64,000 bases of DNA, taken from positions 40,952 through 104,951 of the forward strand of contig NZ_POTY01000002.1 of NCBI RefSeq assembly GCF_003236315.1, in the 5' to 3' direction. The DNA comes from Micromonospora craterilacus (GTDB taxonomy: Bacteria > Actinomycetota > Actinomycetes > Mycobacteriales > Micromonosporaceae). The notes beneath the pieces are model-generated. The model searched no databases. It was not told where the DNA came from and saw nothing but the letters and a program-made list of their open reading frames with translations. How positions within the stretch are numbered: the first letter of the stretch is position 1; every line of letters starts with the position of its first letter. Below, one piece after another: positions 27,059-35,972 of this stretch. The position numbers were made by a program, and so were the translations under genes.

Positions 27059-27940
27059 ATGGATCGTGGACTGGTCGACGTGGTGCGACGCTTCAACCGC
27101 ACGGTGACCCAGCGCGTCGGCGCACTGGACGACAGCTACCTCGCCCGGGACCGGCCGCTGGCGCAGTCCCGGCTGCTGTGGGAGATCGGCCCGGCGGGCG
27201 CCGAGGTCGCCGCCCTGCGGACCCGGCTGGACCTCGACGCCGGTTACCTCAGCCGGCTGTTGCGGACGCTGGAGGGCGAGGGGCTCGTCGCGGTGGGCCC
27301 CGGCGAGGGCGACGGACGGGTGCGGACCGCCCGGCTCACCGACGCCGGCCGGGCCGAGTGGGGCCTGCTCGACGGCAGGTCCGACGACCTGGCCTGGTCG
27401 GTGCTCGAGCCGCTCTCCGCCGGCCAGCGTGCCCGGCTCACCAGCGCCATGGCCGAGGTGGAGCGGCTGCTCATGGCGTCGCTGGTCACCATCGGCCCGT
27501 GCCATCCGGGCGATCCGCGCGCCCGGGCCTGCCTGCGGGCGTACGCGCGGGAACTCGCCGGGCGCTTCGACGCCGGCTTCGATCCGGCCGGCAGCGGCGT
27601 CGAGGACAACGAGCTGATCCCACCGGCGGGGCTGTTCCTGGTCGCCACCGTCTCGACCGAGGCGGTGGGATGCGGCGCCGTGCGGCTGCCGGCCGACGAA
27701 CCGGCCGAGATCAAACGTCTCTGGGTGTCCGGGACGGTGCGCGGGCTCGGCGTCGGCCGGCGGCTGCTGGACGAATTGGAGCGGCACGCCGCAGCCGCGG
27801 GCGCCGGCAGCGTACGGCTCGACACCAACCGCAGCCTCACCGAGGCGATGCGGCTCTACCGCAGCGCGGGCTACCAGGAGGTCCCGCGCTACAACACCAA
27901 CCCGTACGCCCACCACTGGTTCGCCAAGCCGCTCACCTGA
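27059..27940 (+). CDS. MarR-type regulator fused to a GNAT acetyltransferase
   Basis: Cytoplasmic 293-aa fusion. Residues 1-145 form a MarR winged helix (DLDAGYLSRLLRTLEGEGLVAVGPGEGDGRVRTARLTDAGR). Residues 150-293 form a GNAT domain with the acetyl-CoA loop VRGLGVGRRLLDELE and a C-terminal LYRSAGYQEVPRY. Such fusions are known in actinobacteria, but their substrates are mostly unassigned. A palindrome directly upstream suggests autoregulation. The gene may act on the neighbouring MFS transporter or acetylate a small ligand it senses. The start is ATG 27059, leaderless, and no alternative start fits the MarR N-terminus. Confidence 0.85.
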   Translation: MDRGLVDVVRRFNRTVTQRVGALDDSYLARDRPLAQSRLLWEIGPAGAEVAALRTRLDLDAGYLSRLLRTLEGEGLVAVGPGEGDGRVRTARLTDAGRAEWGLLDGRSDDLAWSVLEPLSAGQRARLTSAMAEVERLLMASLVTIGPCHPGDPRARACLRAYARELAGRFDAGFDPAGSGVEDNELIPPAGLFLVATVSTEAVGCGAVRLPADEPAEIKRLWVSGTVRGLGVGRRLLDELERHAAAAGAGSVRLDTNRSLTEAMRLYRSAGYQEVPRYNTNPYAHHWFAKPLT

Positions 27941-28005
27941 GCGGCTCAGCGCGGCGGCGGTGGCGGCCGGCGGGGTCGTCGGCATCTCCATTGACCAGGC
28001 GACCG

Positions 28006-29334
28006 ATGATGATCACACTGTCGCCTGTGCCCGCCATCGATGACCGGCCGCAGGCCGGAACCCGGCCCGATTCGTGCCCGGAATGCGCCAGCGCCGACCT
28101 GGCGCAGGTTGCCGGCCAGCCACCGTGGTGCGGACGGTGCGAATGGAACCTCGACGCGACCATCCCGTCGCACGGTGACGGTCGCTTCGTCCGGTCCATC
28201 GTGCGTCTCGACCGCCGCGCGGGCTTCCGGGCGGACCGCCGGCTCGCCCGTTCGTCGGTGACGGAGAGCGCCACCCGTTCGCGGCCCACCCCGGCGTTCC
28301 TCGTCCTCAGCCTGATTTCCGTCGCACTCGTGCTCCTGCCCGTCGGGGCCCTGGGCGCCGCGGTGTGGCTGCTGGTCCGGGGCGGGACGCCGCTCATCCT
28401 GCCCCTGCTGCTCCTCGGGGTGGCCTACGCGTTGCGGCCCCGGCTGGGCAGCGTCCGACGGATCACTCGGGGGGCCTACCGGCTGACCCGGCAGCGGCAG
28501 CCGGCGCTGCACCGGCTGGTCGCGCGGATCGCCGACTCGGTCGGCGCGCCCGTGCCCGACATCATCGTGCTCGACCGCGACTGGAACGCGGCCGCCGCAG
28601 TCGTCGGCCTCCGCCGGACCCGGGTTCTCGTGCTGGGCATTCCGCTGCTCGTGGCACTTCGCCCGCAGGAACTCGTGGCGCTGATCGGCCATGAACTCGG
28701 CCACTTCCGCTGGGCGGACTCCCGTTGGCGCCTGCTGACCCAGCCGGCTCGGACCTTCTTCGGCGCGTTGTCCACCGTGATCAGGCCAGCACGCGGTGAC
28801 GCCCACGACCGGGGGCTGGAGGGGCTCGCCGCCCTGTCGTACACGATCTGGCGCCTGGTCGCCGGTGCGCTCAGCTGGCTGCTGTCCGTCGTACATCTCG
28901 CGATGAACACCCTCGACGCGTGGGAGGGGCGCCGTGCGGAGGTGCGGGCCGACTCGATGGCGGCCCGGGCGGCCGGCACCACCGGCGCCCTGAGCATGAT
29001 CGACCTGCTGGCCCTGTCGCCCGTGCTGGCGCCCCTCATCGCGCCCAACGGGACGCCGGGCGCCGCCATGGACATGTGGCGACGGGATGTCGCCGCGACC
29101 CGGGAGGACCACGCGCAGCAGCTCCCGCTGCTGCGTCAGCTCACCATCCGCCAACAGGCATCGTTGCTCGCCAGCCACCCGGCACCGGGACGACGGCACC
29201 AGGTGGTCGCGGGCATGGCGTACCAGGACGCCGTGGTCGTGGTGACCGACGGGGAGGCTGCGACGGTCGACGCCGAGTTGCAGCCCTACGTCGAGGCGCT
29301 GCGCAAGCAACTCGCCGAGGCGTACGAGTTGTGA
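28006..29334 (+). CDS. M48-family membrane metallopeptidase with N-terminal zinc ribbon
   Basis: Membrane-bound Zn protease of 442 aa. An N-terminal ribbon has two CxxC pairs (C24/C27 and C42/C45). Two hydrophobic segments follow (about 97-123 and 128-143). The M48 site HELGH is at 229-233 with a likely third ligand E312 in AEVRAD. Two further hydrophobic stretches lie around 250-300. It resembles HtpX/Ste24-like proteases that degrade misfolded membrane proteins, but the zinc ribbon is an added feature. ATG 28006 is followed by a second ATG at 28009; no good ribosome binding site precedes either, so the start is provisional. Monocistronic by position. Confidence 0.8.
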   Translation: MMITLSPVPAIDDRPQAGTRPDSCPECASADLAQVAGQPPWCGRCEWNLDATIPSHGDGRFVRSIVRLDRRAGFRADRRLARSSVTESATRSRPTPAFLVLSLISVALVLLPVGALGAAVWLLVRGGTPLILPLLLLGVAYALRPRLGSVRRITRGAYRLTRQRQPALHRLVARIADSVGAPVPDIIVLDRDWNAAAAVVGLRRTRVLVLGIPLLVALRPQELVALIGHELGHFRWADSRWRLLTQPARTFFGALSTVIRPARGDAHDRGLEGLAALSYTIWRLVAGALSWLLSVVHLAMNTLDAWEGRRAEVRADSMAARAAGTTGALSMIDLLALSPVLAPLIAPNGTPGAAMDMWRRDVAATREDHAQQLPLLRQLTIRQQASLLASHPAPGRRHQVVAGMAYQDAVVVVTDGEAATVDAELQPYVEALRKQLAEAYEL

Positions 29335-29362
29335 CCCTGGCGCCGGCCTTGTCGGCAAGAAA

Positions 29363-29376
29363 TGAATGATGGTTCA
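29363..29376. promoter_or_regulatory. Imperfect dyad before the TetR gene
   Basis: TGAATGATGGTTCA has TGAA/TTCA arms in an AT-rich patch ending 8 bases before the GTG start of the TetR gene. TTCAAT at 29373-29378 could be a leaderless -10 box. It is a candidate autoregulatory site of low certainty. Confidence 0.35.
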
Positions 29377-29384
29377 ATTCTTCT

Positions 29385-29984
29385 GTGGCCTACCGCAGCA
29401 CGGAGCGGGTGAAGGCGAGGTTGACCGCCTCGCGGGAGCGGATCGTGGCCGCCGCGGTCGGGATCCTGGCCGAGCACGGGTACGCCGGCTGTTCGGTCGC
29501 CGCCGTTGCCGAGCGGGCCGGCGTGGCCACCGGCAGCGTCTACCGCCACTTTCCCGCCAAGGCCGACCTGTTCGCCGAGGTCTTCCGCACCGCGAGTCAG
29601 CGTGAGGTCGACGCGGTCTCCCGGGCCGCGGCCCGGGAGACGACCGCCGCCGCCAAGCTCCGGGCCGTCGTCGAGACCTTCTCCGGTCGGGCCCTGCAGT
29701 CCCCACGACTGGCGTACGCACTGCTCGCCGAGCCGGTCGACCCGGCGGTCGAGGCGCAGCGGCTGATCTTCCGGCGCGCCCACGCCACGCTGATCGCCGG
29801 CTATGTGGCGGCCGGCGTGGCCAGTGGTGAGCTGCCGCCGCAGGATACCGAGCTGACCTCGACCGCCGTGGTCGGCGCCCTGGCCGAGGCGATGGTCGGC
29901 CCGCTGGCCGCCGGGGTCGCCGGCCCGGACACCATCGGCGGCCTGACCACCTTCATCCACCGCGCGTTGGGAGTGTCGCCGTGA
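29385..29984 (+). CDS. TetR-family transcriptional regulator
   Basis: Repressor of 199 aa. The N-terminal helix-turn-helix SVAAVAERAGVATGSVYRHFPAKADLF lies at about residues 38-64, followed by an all-helical ligand domain. GTG 29385 is the start, apparently leaderless. The stop overlaps the GTG of the AidB-like gene (GTGA), so the two are co-translated and the regulator probably controls its own operon. Ligand unknown; an acyl-CoA or a stress metabolite is plausible from the partner gene. Confidence 0.85.
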   Translation: MAYRSTERVKARLTASRERIVAAAVGILAEHGYAGCSVAAVAERAGVATGSVYRHFPAKADLFAEVFRTASQREVDAVSRAAARETTAAAKLRAVVETFSGRALQSPRLAYALLAEPVDPAVEAQRLIFRRAHATLIAGYVAAGVASGELPPQDTELTSTAVVGALAEAMVGPLAAGVAGPDTIGGLTTFIHRALGVSP

Positions 29985-31609
29985 CCACACACGAGGTGTT
30001 CAACCAGGTCCCCCCGCTGGTCGGTCACGACACCGCCGACGACCCGGCGCTGCTGGACGGGTTGGCCCGCGAGGGTGCCGGCTGGGCCGCGCCCGAACTG
30101 CACGAACTGGGCCGGCTGGCCGGCAGCGAGCAGGCCACCGAGCACGGCCGGCTGGCCAACGAACACCCACCGGTGCTGCGTACCCACGACCGCTACGGTC
30201 ACCGCGTCGACGAGGTGGAGTTCCACCCCGCCTGGCACGAGCTGATGCGGACCGCCGTCGGTCACGGCCTGCACGCGGCGCCGTGGGCCGACGAGCGGAT
30301 CGGTGCGCACGTGGCCCGGGCGGCCAAGTTCTACACCTGGCGTCCCGACGCCGGCCACGGCTGCCCGATCTCGATGACCTACGCGGCGGTGCCGGCGCTG
30401 CGGCACGCCCCGGAACTCGCCGCGCGTTACGAGCCGCTGCTCACCGCCCGGGCGTACGACTTCGGGCTGCGGGTGCCGCTGACCAAGCAGGGGCTGCTGG
30501 CGGGCATGTCGATGACGGAGAAACAGGGCGGCTCGGACGTACGGGCCAACACCACCGCCGCGCACCCCCGGCCCGACGGCAGTTACCGACTCGTCGGGCA
30601 CAAGTGGTTCACCTCCGCGCCGATGTGCGACGTCTTCCTCACCCTCGCCCAGGCGCCGGGCGGGCTCACCTGCTTCCTGGTCCCGCGGGTGCTCTCGGAC
30701 GGCAGCCGCAACCCGATGCGGTTGATGCGGCTGAAGAACAAGCTCGGCAACCGCTCCAACGCCTCCGCCGAGGTCGAGTACGACGACGCGGTCGCCTGGC
30801 GGGTCGGCGACGAGGGCCGGGGCGTACGCACCATCATCGACATGGTCAACCTGACCCGGCTCGACTGTGTCATCGGTGCGGCGGCCGGGATGCGCCAGGG
30901 CGTGACCACCGCCGCGCATCACGCCGCCCACCGGCGCGCCTTCGGCCGCTACCTCGTCGACCAGCCGTTGATGCGCAACGTGCTGGCCGACCTGGCCGTG
31001 GAGTCCGAGGCGGCGACCGTACTCATGATGCGCCTGGCCGGGGCGACCGACCGGTCCGCCCGGGGCGACGCGGCCGAGACCGGGTTCAAACGGATCGCCC
31101 TCGCCGTCGGCAAGTACTGGGTGTGCAAGCGGTGGCCCGGCCACGCCGCCGAGGCCCTGGAGTGCCTGGGCGGCAACGGCTACGTCGAGGAGTCCGGCAT
31201 GCCGCGGCTGTTCCGCGAGTCGCCGCTGAACTCCATCTGGGAGGGTTCCGGCAACGTGGCCGCGCTGGACGTGCTGCGCTCGCTCGCCGGCCAGCCCGAG
31301 GTGATGGCGGCGTTCCGGGCCGAGGTGGACGCCGCGGCCGGCGCCGACCCGCGACTCGACGCGGCGGTACGGCAGCTCCAGGTCGCCCTGTCCGACCCCG
31401 CGGACCTGGAGGTGCGGGCCCGGCGGGTGGTCGAGCAGTTGGCCCTGGTGTTGCAGGGGGCGTTGCTGGTGCGTCACGGGCACCCGGCCGTCGCCGACGC
31501 CTTCTGCGCCTCCCGGCTCGGCGGCGACCGGGGCCACGCGTACGGCACGCTGCCGGCCGGGGTGGACTTCGCGGCGATCATCGACCGGGCCACCCCGAAG
31601 CTGGGCTGA
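29981..31609 (+). CDS. AidB-like acyl-CoA dehydrogenase family protein
   Basis: Flavoprotein of 542 aa, longer than ordinary acyl-CoA dehydrogenases (about 390) and the size of E. coli AidB. It has the AidB-typical FYTWRPDAGHGCPISMTYA, MSMTEKQGGSDVRANTT around residue 177, FTSAPMCDVFL and LFRESPLNSIWEGSGNV near residue 415. AidB belongs to the adaptive response to alkylating agents and binds DNA, but many actinobacterial homologues have no proven role. It is translationally coupled to an upstream TetR gene, unlike the Ada-controlled E. coli gene. A bidirectional hairpin ends the operon. Confidence 0.88.
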   Translation: MTTHEVFNQVPPLVGHDTADDPALLDGLAREGAGWAAPELHELGRLAGSEQATEHGRLANEHPPVLRTHDRYGHRVDEVEFHPAWHELMRTAVGHGLHAAPWADERIGAHVARAAKFYTWRPDAGHGCPISMTYAAVPALRHAPELAARYEPLLTARAYDFGLRVPLTKQGLLAGMSMTEKQGGSDVRANTTAAHPRPDGSYRLVGHKWFTSAPMCDVFLTLAQAPGGLTCFLVPRVLSDGSRNPMRLMRLKNKLGNRSNASAEVEYDDAVAWRVGDEGRGVRTIIDMVNLTRLDCVIGAAAGMRQGVTTAAHHAAHRRAFGRYLVDQPLMRNVLADLAVESEAATVLMMRLAGATDRSARGDAAETGFKRIALAVGKYWVCKRWPGHAAEALECLGGNGYVEESGMPRLFRESPLNSIWEGSGNVAALDVLRSLAGQPEVMAAFRAEVDAAAGADPRLDAAVRQLQVALSDPADLEVRARRVVEQLALVLQGALLVRHGHPAVADAFCASRLGGDRGHAYGTLPAGVDFAAIIDRATPKLG

Positions 31610-31615
31610 CCGGTC

Positions 31616-31644
31616 TGGCGCCGCCGGGGCGTGCGGCGGCGCCA
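31616..31644. terminator. Bidirectional hairpin terminator between convergent genes
   Basis: A perfect 10-bp stem (TGGCGCCGCC at 31616-31625 with 31635-31644) and 9-nt loop lies between the 3' ends of the AidB-like and chitinase genes and can serve both strands. Confidence 0.65.
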
Positions 31645-31655
31645 GCACCGCTGGT

Positions 31656-32732
31656 TCAGCAGTAGAGGTTCGCTCCGGCGGGCACCCCGAGGATGCCCAC
31701 GAACTGCTGGTACCGGGTGACCCGGCTCTGCACCTGGGTGGGGTTGCCGCCGTTGCACTCGATCGAGCCGTTGATGCTGCGGATGGTCTGGCCGAAGCCG
31801 GCGCCGTTGACCATCGCGCTGTGCGCGGTCATCGTGCCGGGACCGTTCTGCGTCATCCAGTACCAGATCGCGGTCTTCCAGGCCACGGCCGCGTCGTTCT
31901 GCACCAGCCACGGGTTGGTCAGCAGCGGCAGCCCGAGCGCGTTGCCGGCCGCGTTGTAGTTGAAGTTCCAGCTCAGCTGGATCGGCCCGCGCCCGTAGTA
32001 GGCGGCCTGCCCGGCCGGGCAGCCGTACGGCTGGCCGTAGTCGCAGTAGTGCGGGTAGTTGGCCGTGTTCTGCTCCACGATGTGCACCAGGCCGCCCGTC
32101 TCGTGGTACACGTTCGCCAGGAACGCCGCGGCCTCCTGCCGCTGCACGGTGGCGCTACCGGTACGGGCGAACGCCGGGTAGGCGCCGAGCGCGGCGACCA
32201 GGCCGGAGTACGTGTAGAAGGAGTTCCGGCCCGGGAACATCTGGTTGAACTGGGCCTCGCTGACCACGAAGCCGCCGGGGTTCGGCGGGTTGCTGGTGGG
32301 CGGCGTGCCCGAGCAGGTGTACGGGTCCCAGTACCAGGTGCTGATGATCGGGTCGTAGCCGGGATTGTCGTGCTCGGCGATGTAGTACTGGCCGTTGGTG
32401 TAACGCACGATGCTGCCGGCGACGTACCAGGTGCCGGCGACCCAGTTCGGATAGTTGCAGCTGCCGCCCGACGGTGGCGGGTTACTGCCGCCGCAGGCGC
32501 CGAGATCCTGCCAGACCCCGGTGCTGCCCGGCGGGGCCTCGTTCTGGGTCCACCACTTCGCCTGGTAGTTGCGGCCGTTGTGGGAGACCTGCATGCCTCC
32601 GGTGTAGACGGCCGAGGACTGCCACGCGGTCGCGCAGGCGGCGGCGGACGCGGCGGTCGACGGGATGATCGCCAGCAGTGCGCCGGTGAGGGTCAGCGCC
32701 GTGAGCGCGGCCAGGGCGCGCAATCTCGACAT
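31656..32732 (-). CDS. Secreted GH19 chitinase with two N-terminal chitin-binding modules
   Basis: Extracellular endochitinase of 358 aa. A Sec signal peptide (to about residue 31) is followed by two CBM5/12-like modules: about 32-80 (ATAWQSSAVYTGG, YQAKWWTQNE) and about 92-140 (YPNWVAGTWYVAGSIVRY). A Pro-rich linker leads to the GH19 domain from about 155. Catalytic glutamates are E211 in VYHETGG and E220 in HIVEQN. The loop YYGRGPIQLSWNFNY is a GH19 hallmark. The start ATG at 32732 follows GGAAGGAG on the minus strand. It diverges from the arabinofuranosidase-like gene. Streptomyces-type GH19 chitinases act on crystalline and fungal chitin. Confidence 0.93.
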   Translation of the reverse strand: MSRLRALAALTALTLTGALLAIIPSTAASAAACATAWQSSAVYTGGMQVSHNGRNYQAKWWTQNEAPPGSTGVWQDLGACGGSNPPPSGGSCNYPNWVAGTWYVAGSIVRYTNGQYYIAEHDNPGYDPIISTWYWDPYTCSGTPPTSNPPNPGGFVVSEAQFNQMFPGRNSFYTYSGLVAALGAYPAFARTGSATVQRQEAAAFLANVYHETGGLVHIVEQNTANYPHYCDYGQPYGCPAGQAAYYGRGPIQLSWNFNYNAAGNALGLPLLTNPWLVQNDAAVAWKTAIWYWMTQNGPGTMTAHSAMVNGAGFGQTIRSINGSIECNGGNPTQVQSRVTRYQQFVGILGVPAGANLYC

Positions 32733-33069
32733 GTGATCACTCCTTCCGAAGGGGGAGCGGGGAGTCGACGGCCGGACTGGGCATCGACGGACATCATCGT
32801 ATCATCGACTGTTCACAAACCTTACTATTTGTCGTCGGCGAGGGAACACGCCGTTGAGTCATCCCGGGCACTGTGGGATTCTTGTGCCTCGATGCGTTGT
32901 CGCGCGCGCGAGTAACCGTCGCCCGATGGGCAGCCGGGGCCGTCACGGACCCCGGAGGACGACGGCAGGTGGCCTGAGTCGTCCGGGTGCCCCTCCTTCC
33001 GCCGCCGAGGTCCCGCCACGCGGGACCCGGGCCGGGCGAAACTCCGCCGCGATCAACGAAGGAACAACC
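32733..33069. other. 337-bp divergent promoter region
   Basis: It lies between the chitinase and arabinofuranosidase-like genes. Around 32793-32830 it is unusually AT-rich, with a direct repeat ATCATCG at 32793-32799 and 32801-32807, a plausible regulatory patch. No supported gene. Confidence 0.5.
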
Positions 33070-35181
33070 ATGAGAGATCCGAGCACATCCGGTCGTCGAC
33101 GCCTGATCCCGGCGCCACGGCTGTCCCGACCCGGCCGCGCGGCACTCGTGGCGAGCCTGCTGCTCGCCACGGGTGCGCTGGTCGGGATCCACCAGCCGAG
33201 CGTCAGCGCGGCGACCGCGCCGGTGACCGTGACCGTGAACACCCGGGCCGGGCTGGCCACCGTGCCCGACACCGCGCTCGGCGTCAACCACGCCATCTGG
33301 GACTCACAGCTGGGCACCGTCGAGACGTCGGACCTGCTCCGCGCCGCCGGCGTCCAGATGATGCGGTACCCGGGCGGCTCGTACGCCGACATCTACCACT
33401 GGCGGGACCACACCGCGCCCGGCGGCTACGTCGCCCCGGGCACCGACTTCGACACCTTCATGGCCGGCGTCCGGCGGGCCGGCGCCCAGCCGATGATCAT
33501 CGCGAACTACGGCACCGGCACGCCGGCCGAGGCCGCCGACTGGGTGCGGTACGCGAACGTGACCAAGAAGTACGGCGCCCGGTACTGGACGGTCGGCAAC
33601 GAGAACTACGGCAACGGCCACTACGGGTCGGCCTGGGAGGCCGATCACCACCCGGACAAGAGCGCGACCTACTACGCGAACCTGGTGGTCCAGTACGCCG
33701 ACGCGATGAAGGCCGTCGACCCCACCATCAAGGTCGGCGCGGTGCTGACCATGCCGGCGAACTGGCCCGACGGCCTGACCGCCGGCAACGATCCGGGCCC
33801 CTGGAACCAGACCGTGCTCACCATCGCCGGGCCGAAGATCGACTTCGTCGACGTGCACTGGTACCCGGGCGGCAGCGCCGCCGAGTCGCTGCCCCGGACC
33901 AGCCACATCACCGACGCGGTCCACCTGCTCCGGCAGCAGATCACCCGGTACGCCGGACCGAACGCCGGGCGCATCGGGATCAGCCTCACCGAGCTGAACG
34001 TCACCTCCGGTGGCATGACCAGCCAGCCGGCCGCGCTGTTCCTGGCCGACGCCTACAGCGGGCTGCTGGCCAACGGCGTCTTCACCGTGCAGTGGTGGAA
34101 CGTACGCAACGGGATCGGCACGGTCTCCACCGTGGCTGGGCAGACCGACTACGGCGACTACGGCATGTTCTCCAGCGGCACCTGCACCTCCGACGGATCG
34201 GTCTGCGAGCCGCCACTGAACACGCCGTTCGCGTCGTACCACGGGCTGTCCATGATGAGCGTCTTCGCGCGGACCGGTGACCAGTTCATCCGCGCCGGAT
34301 CGGATCAGCCGCTGGTCACCGCGCACGCGGTACGACGGAGCAACGGGGAGGTCGCGGTGCTGCTGGTGAACAAGGACCCGGACAACTCCCATCCGGTCAC
34401 CATCGACTACGCCGGCTTCACCCCGTCCGCCGCCGCGCCGCGGGTCTACACCCACACCAACGGCGCCGCCTCCATCGCCACCGGGCAGAGCGGCAGCGCG
34501 ACCAGCCGGACGCTACCGCCGTATTCGCTGACCACGCTCGTGGTGCGCCCGGCCACCGCGGTGACCGGCCAGCCCGGTGCGCCCGGCCAGCCAACCGCCG
34601 GCGGCGTCACCGACCGGACCGCGACCATCTCCTGGCCGGCGGCCACCCCGGGCGCCAGCCCGATCGCCAAGTACGAGGTGTATCGGCAGCACGGTGCGGT
34701 CAGCGAGCAACTCGGCGAGACGTCGGGCACCACCTTCACGGTCGGCAACCTCAACGCCGGCAGCAGGTACACCGTCAACGTGCTGACCCGGGACACCGCG
34801 GGTCGGGTCTCCTGGGCTTCGCCGCCGCTCACCTTCACCACCGGCAGCCCGGCCAGCAGCACGTGCAGCGTCCGTTTCACCAACACCACCGACTGGGGCA
34901 ACGGCTACGTGGGCACCGTCGACATCGTCAACAACGCGGCGAGCCCGATCGACGGTTGGACGCTGACCTGGACCTGGCCGACGACCTGGCAGCAGGTGAG
35001 CAGCGGCTGGAGCGCGAACTGGGAACAGGTCGGCACCGCGGTCAGGGTCACCAGCACGGCCGACAACCGACGGATCGACGGCGGGGCCAGCACGAGCGCG
35101 GGCTTCGTCGGCGCGTACAGCGGTCCGAACGTCCTGCCCACCGCGTTCCGGCTCAACGGCACCCTCTGCTCCAGCCGCTGA
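33070..35181 (+). CDS. Secreted clan GH-A glycosidase, likely alpha-L-arabinofuranosidase, with Fn3 and CBM2
   Basis: Exported 703-aa enzyme. ATG 33070 follows GAAGGA; a signal peptide runs to about residue 47 (SVSAAT). A TIM-barrel with VGNENYGNGHYG (acid/base E178) and SLTELNVTSGG (nucleophile E308) is followed by a beta-sandwich to about 495, the layout of GH51-like arabinofuranosidases. An Fn3 domain follows (about 505-592), then a CBM2 (about 597-702, with C599 and C700 and conserved Trp such as WTLTWTWP) that binds cellulose or xylan. The exact GH family is not certain from reading. With GH127, the importers and AraBAD it fits a path from arabinan or arabinoxylan to xylulose 5-phosphate. 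Confidence 0.78.
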   Translation: MRDPSTSGRRRLIPAPRLSRPGRAALVASLLLATGALVGIHQPSVSAATAPVTVTVNTRAGLATVPDTALGVNHAIWDSQLGTVETSDLLRAAGVQMMRYPGGSYADIYHWRDHTAPGGYVAPGTDFDTFMAGVRRAGAQPMIIANYGTGTPAEAADWVRYANVTKKYGARYWTVGNENYGNGHYGSAWEADHHPDKSATYYANLVVQYADAMKAVDPTIKVGAVLTMPANWPDGLTAGNDPGPWNQTVLTIAGPKIDFVDVHWYPGGSAAESLPRTSHITDAVHLLRQQITRYAGPNAGRIGISLTELNVTSGGMTSQPAALFLADAYSGLLANGVFTVQWWNVRNGIGTVSTVAGQTDYGDYGMFSSGTCTSDGSVCEPPLNTPFASYHGLSMMSVFARTGDQFIRAGSDQPLVTAHAVRRSNGEVAVLLVNKDPDNSHPVTIDYAGFTPSAAAPRVYTHTNGAASIATGQSGSATSRTLPPYSLTTLVVRPATAVTGQPGAPGQPTAGGVTDRTATISWPAATPGASPIAKYEVYRQHGAVSEQLGETSGTTFTVGNLNAGSRYTVNVLTRDTAGRVSWASPPLTFTTGSPASSTCSVRFTNTTDWGNGYVGTVDIVNNAASPIDGWTLTWTWPTTWQQVSSGWSANWEQVGTAVRVTSTADNRRIDGGASTSAGFVGAYSGPNVLPTAFRLNGTLCSSR

Positions 35182-35229
35182 GGTCGCCCGGCCGCCGTGA
35201 CGGCGGCGGGTCGACCGGTGGGCATCCGG

Positions 35230-35265
35230 TGCCGCCGGCGGAGTCTCTCGGCTCCGCCGGCGGCA
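35230..35265. terminator. Bidirectional hairpin terminator
   Basis: A perfect 14-bp stem (35230-35243 with 35252-35265) and 8-nt loop between the 3' ends of the arabinofuranosidase-like gene and the minus-strand SnoaL-like gene. Confidence 0.65.
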
Positions 35266-35353
35266 GCGGCGTAGTTGTCGGGGCCGGCGGTGACCGTCAC
35301 GGCGGTGCCACCGCCGCTCGTCCGCCGCCGGCGTCCGCCCGGACGGACCTCGA

Positions 35354-35761
35354 TCAGGCCGGCGTGACCCGTTGCCACAGGTCGTCGAAGGCAATGCTGT
35401 CGAAGAAGGCGACCACATCGACGATCTCCTGGTCCGGCATGGTCAGGTACCAGGTGTACGTGTTGTGGTACGGCTGTCCGTCGCGGGCCGTGGACGAGGT
35501 GTCGAAGTACGCGATGACGACATCGCCGTCGGCGTAGATGCCGTGCACGGTGGGCGCGGCCGGAGTGGACAGCCGCGCGTTGAACGGTTCGAGGGCCCGG
35601 CGGAAGAAGTCGTCCCGCCCCTGGTAGGTGCCGGCGACCACGCTGTTGCCGACCACGGTCCAGGTCGCGTCGGTGGCCAGCAGGTCGAACACGGTTCCGG
35701 TCCCGGCGGCCCACCGGTCGAACGCCTCCCGGATGCGCTGCTTGCGCTGGCCTTCGTCCAC
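35354..35761 (-). CDS. SnoaL-like (NTF2-fold) protein
   Basis: Small cytoplasmic protein of 135 aa. The GTG start at 35761 has GGAGGAGG upstream on the minus strand; a longer frame is Arg-rich and unlikely. The pattern IREAFDRWAAGTGTVFDLLATDATWTVVGNS near the N-terminus, then YQGRDDFFRRAL and VIAYFDTSST, matches NTF2-fold proteins related to ketosteroid isomerase and SnoaL. Such proteins isomerise, cyclise or just bind small ligands. No catalytic residue pattern fixes the reaction. Its neighbours are secreted hydrolases, so no pathway can be assigned. Confidence 0.75.
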   Translation of the reverse strand: MDEGQRKQRIREAFDRWAAGTGTVFDLLATDATWTVVGNSVVAGTYQGRDDFFRRALEPFNARLSTPAAPTVHGIYADGDVVIAYFDTSSTARDGQPYHNTYTWYLTMPDQEIVDVVAFFDSIAFDDLWQRVTPA

Positions 35762-35972
35762 GAGATCCTCCTCCGGCGGGCGGGCAGCCGAGCGCCACCT
35801 CACCCGCGTCGGTGTCAAGCCTGGCAGCCGTCGGGGCCGTCCGTCGGGCATTCACGGCACTTGCCCGCGCGCCTCGATCCGGGTGACTGGTGATTTTGCC
35901 GATGCGGTGCCGGCGAGGCAACACAAACACTGATCGCAGTCGATACAGCTCCGACCCAAGGGAGTATCCGAC

